This document shows, piece after piece, positions 60,313 through 64,000 of a stretch of 64,000 bases of DNA. The notes under the pieces were generated by a model. That model had not been told where the DNA came from. It made no database searches and was given only the letters and a program-made list of their open reading frames with translations. A program made the position numbers and the translations under genes. Position 1 is the first letter of the stretch. Each line of letters starts with the position of its first letter. Origin of the DNA: Bacteroidota bacterium (GTDB lineage: Bacteria; Bacteroidota; Bacteroidia; Bacteroidales; WCHB1-69); contig JAGDMF010000005.1 of the NCBI GenBank assembly GCA_017860455.1, positions 28,855-92,854 of the forward strand, in the 5' to 3' direction.

Positions 60313-61080
60313 ATGCTTTGGGAATCAATCGCTTTCGGGCCAATTAAAAGTCGGAGACTTGGCAACTCCCTCGGGATTAATCTTCTTCCCGTTGTTAAAA
60401 AAATATGTTCATTTGACTGCATCTACTGTGAGTGTGGCTGGACATTGGAATCCAATATGGATACCAGTCAGTTGTACTCATTACAGGAGGTAAATGAAGC
60501 CATTGAAACAAAACTGATTCAGTGTAAAAATGATCAAATCCCCATTGATAGCATCACTTTCTCAGGCAACGGGGAACCCACCATGCATCCGCAGTTCTTA
60601 GAGATCATTGACCATTTATTGTTGCTGAGAACAAAATATTATCCTAATGCCATCATCACCTGTCTATCCAATTCTACGCAATTGTATAGGGAGGATGTTC
60701 GTGAAGCACTTTCCAAAATTGAGAATCCCATTCTAAAACTGGATGCAGCAACGGAAGAGATGTATCAGATTATTAACAATCCATTGCAAAATTGTTCCGT
60801 TGATCAGATTATAGACTGGTTGAAACTGTTTAAAGGGAATTTTATACTCCAAACCTTATTCTTTTCCGGAGATTTAGGCGGAGTTCCTTTTGATAATAGC
60901 AAAGAACCACATCTTTCCAAATGGATAGATGCGGTTCAATTATTACAACCCAAACAGGTGATGTTATACTCGTTAGATCGGGAAACTCCGGCTCAAAATC
61001 TGAATAAAATTTCAGTTGAAGAGATGGAACTGATTGCTCAGAAAGTGAGAGCAATGGGAATCCCTACTTCTGTTTTTTAA
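60313..61080 (+). CDS. radical SAM protein, TYW1-like/COG0731-type
   Basis: The 255-residue protein has FGPIKSRRLGNSLGINLLP and then the radical SAM cysteines CSFDCIYCECGW (Cys32, Cys36, Cys39), SITFSGNGEPTMHP (the GGEP-like motif) and ILKLDAATEEMYQIIN. The class resembles the wyosine-type TYW1 radical SAM domain without its flavodoxin part; its reaction is unknown. A short-word array lies directly upstream and no -7 box was found. The 3' end overlaps the convergent gene by 17 bases. Confidence 0.88.
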   Translation: MLWESIAFGPIKSRRLGNSLGINLLPVVKKICSFDCIYCECGWTLESNMDTSQLYSLQEVNEAIETKLIQCKNDQIPIDSITFSGNGEPTMHPQFLEIIDHLLLLRTKYYPNAIITCLSNSTQLYREDVREALSKIENPILKLDAATEEMYQIINNPLQNCSVDQIIDWLKLFKGNFILQTLFFSGDLGGVPFDNSKEPHLSKWIDAVQLLQPKQVMLYSLDRETPAQNLNKISVEEMELIAQKVRAMGIPTSVF

Positions 61081-61501
61081 TCTTTAATTCTTCCTGAAAT
61101 TTAATGTTGATAGGAAGGGTATATAAACTGCGAACAACTGTTCCTCCAATTTTAGCAGCTTCCCACTTTGGCATCTCTTTGATCACCTTAACATACTCAT
61201 CATAAAGCTCTTTGGATACTTCTGATCCATCTTCTACCAATTTAATGTCGGTGATGGTACCATCTTTTTCAACAATAAATTCAATTTTAAAGTGTACTTC
61301 TGTGCCTGGTTGACCAAATTTTCCAATTGTAGCTTTGGTTCCGAAAAATTTATGCATCTCAGCTAAACCACCCGGAAATGTTGCCAGAACTTCAACTTCT
61401 TTGTAAATTTGCTGATCTGAATTGTTTACAGGGGTTGGAGTTTGTGCCTGAACAGCTGCAAAGAAGAATAATACACAAATAAAGGATAATATCTTTTTCA
61501 T
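61064..61501 (-). CDS. TonB C-terminal-domain-like periplasmic protein
   Basis: The 145-residue protein has a signal peptide (ending VQAQ) and a domain like the TonB C-terminus of Bacteroidota: FPGGLAEMHKFFG, VHFKIEFIVEKDGTITDIKLV, VIKEMPKWEAAKIGGTVVRS and LPINIKF. It lacks the N-terminal membrane anchor and proline linker of true TonB, so it is secreted or periplasmic and may not transduce energy. It overlaps the radical SAM gene end to end. Confidence 0.82.
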   Translation of the reverse strand: MKKILSFICVLFFFAAVQAQTPTPVNNSDQQIYKEVEVLATFPGGLAEMHKFFGTKATIGKFGQPGTEVHFKIEFIVEKDGTITDIKLVEDGSEVSKELYDEYVKVIKEMPKWEAAKIGGTVVRSLYTLPINIKFQEELKIKKQK

Positions 61502-61523
61502 AATTCTAAAATTTTTTCTTTTG

Positions 61524-61531
61524 CAAAAATA
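61524..61531 (-). promoter_or_regulatory. -7 box for the TonB-C-like gene
   Basis: Minus-strand TATTTTTG lies 23 bases before the start at 61501. Confidence 0.55.
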
Positions 61532-61548
61532 CTATTTTTTTAATAGAA

Positions 61549-62760
61549 TCATCCATTTTTTTCAGAAAATCGCAATTCCATCTCCTTTTGAAAAAAAAGA
61601 TCTCTTAAAATAGCCAGTTCTTCCGTTTTTAAAGCTTCTAATTGGGGCCTATCTTTAGCAAATTCAACCTCTACGGTAGGAAAAAAATGTGAAAAATTAT
61701 ACCAAAATGATGCAGAATCATCAAATCCAACTACCTGATTGGTCGCTTTTAGATATTGCAAAATCCGTAACCCATCAGCTTTTTCATGAAATCCTCTTTC
61801 AAAAAGGGGTAAAGTTTTGAAGTTTTTTCTCAAAGGGGTCCATAAATCGGATTCCTGATATTGCTCTTCTAAAAATGTTAAAAAGGGAGTCTTTAAGTCT
61901 TTTAGGTAAAGTTCCGGAATCAAATCGTACGTTTCCCGAATTTGTTGAAATAAAGAATGGTGATAAATCGGATAACTGTTCCAATCCCCAGTGTCCCCTT
62001 TGATCATTGCCGGACCCGTTCCAAAATAGACTCTGGAAGAAAATCGGGTGGCCGGGTAAACCGGTTCTGTGTTAAAATTGGAAACAAATCCCATCTTTCT
62101 GAATTTCTGGAGCAAATAGAAATCCTCCCCGCTTTTCATCGGTGTGATCCCGCCAATTTTCTGTAATGCTCCAATCCTGCAAGCGATGGCAGATCCAACG
62201 GCTGTAAAATTATAGGGCGATCTGATTTCATACATGTTGAGCATATAATTGCGCATATACAACTCATAGCGCAATATTGCCCGGTTTGCCCGGTCATCAT
62301 CAGTGAGTTGATGATAGTAAGGCACTGAAATTACAGATACTTCATTTTGAGTAAATCGTTCCAATATTGATTGAAAATAACAACTTCCGAAGCGGGTATC
62401 CGCATCTAAACTAATCAGAATATCCTCAGAGTCTGCTTTTTTCAAAATGGAATCAAAAAGTGTTTTACGGGCTTGACCAACACCATGTTTCTTCCCAATC
62501 CATCCTTTGCCTTTGCTGCTATGATCCAGAATCGTAATCGGAAAAAGTTCAAACTGTTCCAGATACTGAATCAATTGCAGATTCGATTCACACAAGGCAA
62601 CTTTGTCCGGATCATCCCACCATTCATCAGGCTGGTTTACACAAATTGTAACGGAAAAATCACCTTTAAAATCTTGTTTTGCAATATCTTGCAAAGTAAA
62701 ATGTAGATACTCCAGCTCCTGAATCGCCGGAATCGCAATATGAAGTTTAGGAGATGTCAT
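61549..62760 (-). CDS. family 2 glycosyltransferase
   Basis: The 403-residue GT-A protein has IAIPAIQELEYLHFTLQDIA with CVNQPDEWW, ILISLDADTRFGSCYF as the DxD site, and GSAIACRIGALQKIGGIT followed by GEDFYLLQKFRKMGF as the acceptor/ED motif. No membrane helices are evident, so it is a soluble or peripheral enzyme. Donor and acceptor sugars are unknown. Its start is directly against the stop of the chagasin-like lipoprotein gene; this pairing is unusual and makes coupling likely. Confidence 0.88.
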   Translation of the reverse strand: MTSPKLHIAIPAIQELEYLHFTLQDIAKQDFKGDFSVTICVNQPDEWWDDPDKVALCESNLQLIQYLEQFELFPITILDHSSKGKGWIGKKHGVGQARKTLFDSILKKADSEDILISLDADTRFGSCYFQSILERFTQNEVSVISVPYYHQLTDDDRANRAILRYELYMRNYMLNMYEIRSPYNFTAVGSAIACRIGALQKIGGITPMKSGEDFYLLQKFRKMGFVSNFNTEPVYPATRFSSRVYFGTGPAMIKGDTGDWNSYPIYHHSLFQQIRETYDLIPELYLKDLKTPFLTFLEEQYQESDLWTPLRKNFKTLPLFERGFHEKADGLRILQYLKATNQVVGFDDSASFWYNFSHFFPTVEVEFAKDRPQLEALKTEELAILRDLFFQKEMELRFSEKNG

Positions 62761-63150
62761 CTATCGGACATGTACAATTTTATAAACAGTCACCCCTTCA
62801 TCTTTGGGATCAAAAACGCGTGAATGTTTAAAAATGAGGGTGTCACATCCTTCTTTTTGGGCTTCAAAAGTGAGGTATAAATCAACAGATTTTCCCACCA
62901 TCCCTTCAGGGGCATTATTCACAACCCGTTGAGAAACTGAATCAACTATGGTTACTTCATTTTTATTGATAAATTGCCATGCTCTTCCGGTAGAGGCGTT
63001 TGCAATAAAATGAATCTCAAATGTATCCCCTTTTTTTACACAAAAATGATCCCCTTTAGGGTCATTTTTTACACCCATTTGTTGTGTTTTACATCCTATA
63101 GCAACCAGTGCCAACAATACAATAACCGCGAAAATGCTCTCTTTTTTCAT
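62761..63150 (-). CDS. chagasin-like (I42) cysteine-protease inhibitor lipoprotein
   Basis: The 129-residue product has a lipobox (AIGC, Cys20). It is then a small beta protein with KKGDTFEIHFIANASTGRAW, close to the chagasin BC-loop motif NPTTGxxW, and a C-terminal strand LIFKHSRVF in the place of the RPW loop. Chagasin-type proteins block papain-like proteases with three loops. Lipid anchoring would place it in the envelope, where it could guard against the organism's own C1B protease (46512) or foreign enzymes. Loop residues are imperfect, so inhibition is inferred. Confidence 0.7.
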   Translation of the reverse strand: MKKESIFAVIVLLALVAIGCKTQQMGVKNDPKGDHFCVKKGDTFEIHFIANASTGRAWQFINKNEVTIVDSVSQRVVNNAPEGMVGKSVDLYLTFEAQKEGCDTLIFKHSRVFDPKDEGVTVYKIVHVR

Positions 63151-63167
63151 ACTTTTTTTCTTTGTTG

Positions 63168-63175
63168 CAAAAATA
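63168..63175 (-). promoter_or_regulatory. -7 box for the I42-GT2 operon
   Basis: Minus-strand TATTTTTG lies 18 bases before the start at 63150. Confidence 0.55.
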
Positions 63176-63186
63176 CTAAATAATTT

Positions 63187-63345
63187 AACAGGTTACAGGT
63201 AACAAGTAACATTTATCATTTGACAAGTAACAATTATCATTTAACAGGTAACAAGTAACATTTAACAATTAACAGATAATAATTAATAATGAATAATGAA
63301 TAATTGAGCACACGAGCACATGAGCACATGAGCACACGATTGATG
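63187..63345. repeat. short-word arrays, TAACAAGTAACATT and GAGCACATGA families
   Basis: About eight variants of AACA(A/G)GTAACA with ATTTATCATT (63187-63270), then AATAATGAATAATG words (63271-63303) and three to four GAGCACATGA words (63306-63340). Confidence 0.75.
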
Positions 63346-63414
63346 AATATATAATACGTTTTTAATTCCTGAATTCGTGGCATTTATTTTTTTGAATTCC
63401 AAAATTATGTCGGG

Positions 63415-63522
63415 ATCACAGTGTTTCACAATGTTAAACGATGTATCACAGTGTTATTTCAGCCTGATTTTTTAAAATTAAAACACTGTGAAACTCCTTT
63501 TTACACTGCGGTACTCTGTGTT
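63415..63522. repeat. 108-bp ACACTGTG hairpin element, copy III
   Basis: Starts ATCACAGTGTTTCACAATGT and keeps the left arm with three changes relative to copy I. The right arm (ACACTGTGAAACTCC, TACACTGCGGTACTCTGTG) is more diverged, so pairing is weaker. Confidence 0.8.
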
Positions 63523-63547
63523 AATTTTTTTTAAATGCCTCGAATAA

Positions 63548-63605
63548 TAGATCCAAAACCCAAAAACTAAAACCCAAAAACTAAAACCCAAAAACTAAAA
63601 CCTGA
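63548..63605. repeat. short-word array, AAAACCCAAAAACT family
   Basis: Three and a half tandem copies of a 15-base unit directly follow the stop of the T9SS gene. Confidence 0.75.
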
Positions 63606-63608
63606 TAA

Positions 63609-64000
63609 CTAATTCTTCACCACTTTTTCCGTTCTCACCCCTTTGGATGATTTAATTTTGGCAAAATAGATCCCATTGGAAAAGGGAGATAAATCTATAG
63701 AAATCGTTGAGTTGCTACAGTCTGATATAGATGTTAAATATCTTCCGGATATATCGTAAAGTTCAATTTGTATAATATTTAGCTCACTATTTTCGATATT
63801 AAAAACCGATTGGGTAGGATTGGGATATACTTTGTAAGACAATTCCGGCATCTCAATATCCTGTGTCCACTGCACATCCCCATTGGCATCTACTTTGACA
63901 AAATGGGAATATCTAATTAATGAAGGCGATCCATGAGGATATTTAGTTCCAACCAGTAAGCAACCACCATCAGAGGTAGCTAATACGGAATTCAAAAAAT
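63609..64000 (-). CDS. C-terminal part of a T9SS-secreted protein (cut by window edge)
   Basis: The open frame enters from the right edge and ends at 63609. The last ~80 residues are a type A T9SS sorting domain: YKVYPNPTQSVFNIEN, IQIELYDISGRYL, DLSPFSNGIYFAKIKSS and a KVVKN end. Before it is SVLATSDGGCLLVGTKYP and WTQDIEMPE, the kind of repeat seen in exported beta-propeller-like proteins. The TTG at 63995 is not a real start. The protein should cross the outer membrane through the type IX system, which must be encoded elsewhere. Confidence 0.88.
   Translation of the reverse strand, partial: FLNSVLATSDGGCLLVGTKYPHGSPSLIRYSHFVKVDANGDVQWTQDIEMPELSYKVYPNPTQSVFNIENSELNIIQIELYDISGRYLTSISDCSNSTISIDLSPFSNGIYFAKIKSSKGVRTEKVVKN

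Larger units (their letters stand above)
63151..63608. other. 458-base gap between I42 promoter and T9SS gene
   Basis: It is filled by short-word arrays and hairpin element copy III. No gene or terminator beyond these is seen. Confidence 0.6.

Noticed and set aside
1..64000. tRNA, rRNA, riboswitch or insertion-sequence genes
   Set aside because: No cloverleaf with a GTTCGAATC-type arm, no rRNA stretch, no recognised riboswitch core and no transposase were found by eye on either strand; a covariance search could still find a small RNA.

Overview
The window looks like a chromosomal segment of an anaerobic member of the Bacteroidota, probably the Bacteroidales or Marinilabiliales. The evidence is an AT-rich sequence, many -7 boxes of the form TAnnTTTG just upstream of genes, lpxB and lptB (a lipopolysaccharide outer membrane), a type IX secretion sorting domain, GSCFA, S46, C69 and TldD families, a Bacteroides-like tryptophanase, and pyruvate:ferredoxin oxidoreductase. 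Nothing seen allows a genus call, and no tRNA, rRNA, CRISPR array or intact transposase was found.

Layout. 1-3.2 kb: the 5' part of an M28 peptidase gene, a DUF1287 hydrolase and two orphan lipoprotein genes lying between two copies of a 97-bp direct repeat. 3.2-7.3 kb: a TetR-controlled operon encoding a two-domain N-acyltransferase/alpha-oxoamine synthase fusion and a nitroreductase. 7.5-13.5 kb: an operon with a secreted C69 dipeptidase, folP, a lipoprotein, nadC, yihY and lpxB. 13.5-17 kb: an accessory stretch with a MazF-type toxin-antitoxin pair behind a palindromic operator, an orphan Rhs tip toxin with an immunity candidate, a broken Xre regulator and a tandem hairpin repeat. 17-29.8 kb: nifJ, rlmN, a five-gene YbhGFSR-like ABC exporter, lptB with an SRPBCC protein, a four-helix bundle protein and a DUF1015 protein. 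30-39.8 kb: a secreted double-length TldD-family protein, a class C serine hydrolase, GSCFA, a UvrD helicase and tryptophanase. 40-45.2 kb: polyprenyl synthase, mrdA, rodA, manC. 45.3-54.6 kb: peptidase T, a secreted C1B protease, a coiled-coil protein, tdk, cdaA, a Fic protein, and an S46/M20D operon. 55.6-64 kb: a steroid-reductase-like membrane protein, sppA, a second C69 dipeptidase, a radical SAM protein, a TonB-C-like protein, a GT2, a chagasin-like lipoprotein, and the C-terminus of a T9SS-exported protein.

The genes fit a peptide- and amino-acid-fermenting lifestyle. At least seven exported or cytoplasmic peptidases (M28, two C69, C1B, PepT, S46, M20D) would break peptides down, tryptophanase releases pyruvate, indole and ammonia, and NifJ oxidises pyruvate. 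Envelope functions (LpxB, LptB, PBP2, RodA, SppA, the ABC exporter) make up most of the rest.

The most unusual material is in the gaps between genes. There are three full copies of a 108-bp imperfect hairpin element built from ACACTGTG words, plus half copies; a tandem ~52-bp repeat whose hairpin stems differ in a compensating way; direct repeats around the lipoprotein pair; a GC-rich structured patch; and many short-word arrays (AACGTT, GCAGAC, AAAACC, GAGCAC, TTCATT families) restricted to intergenic DNA. Among genes, the acyltransferase/oxoamine-synthase fusion and the tandem TldD protein deserve most attention.
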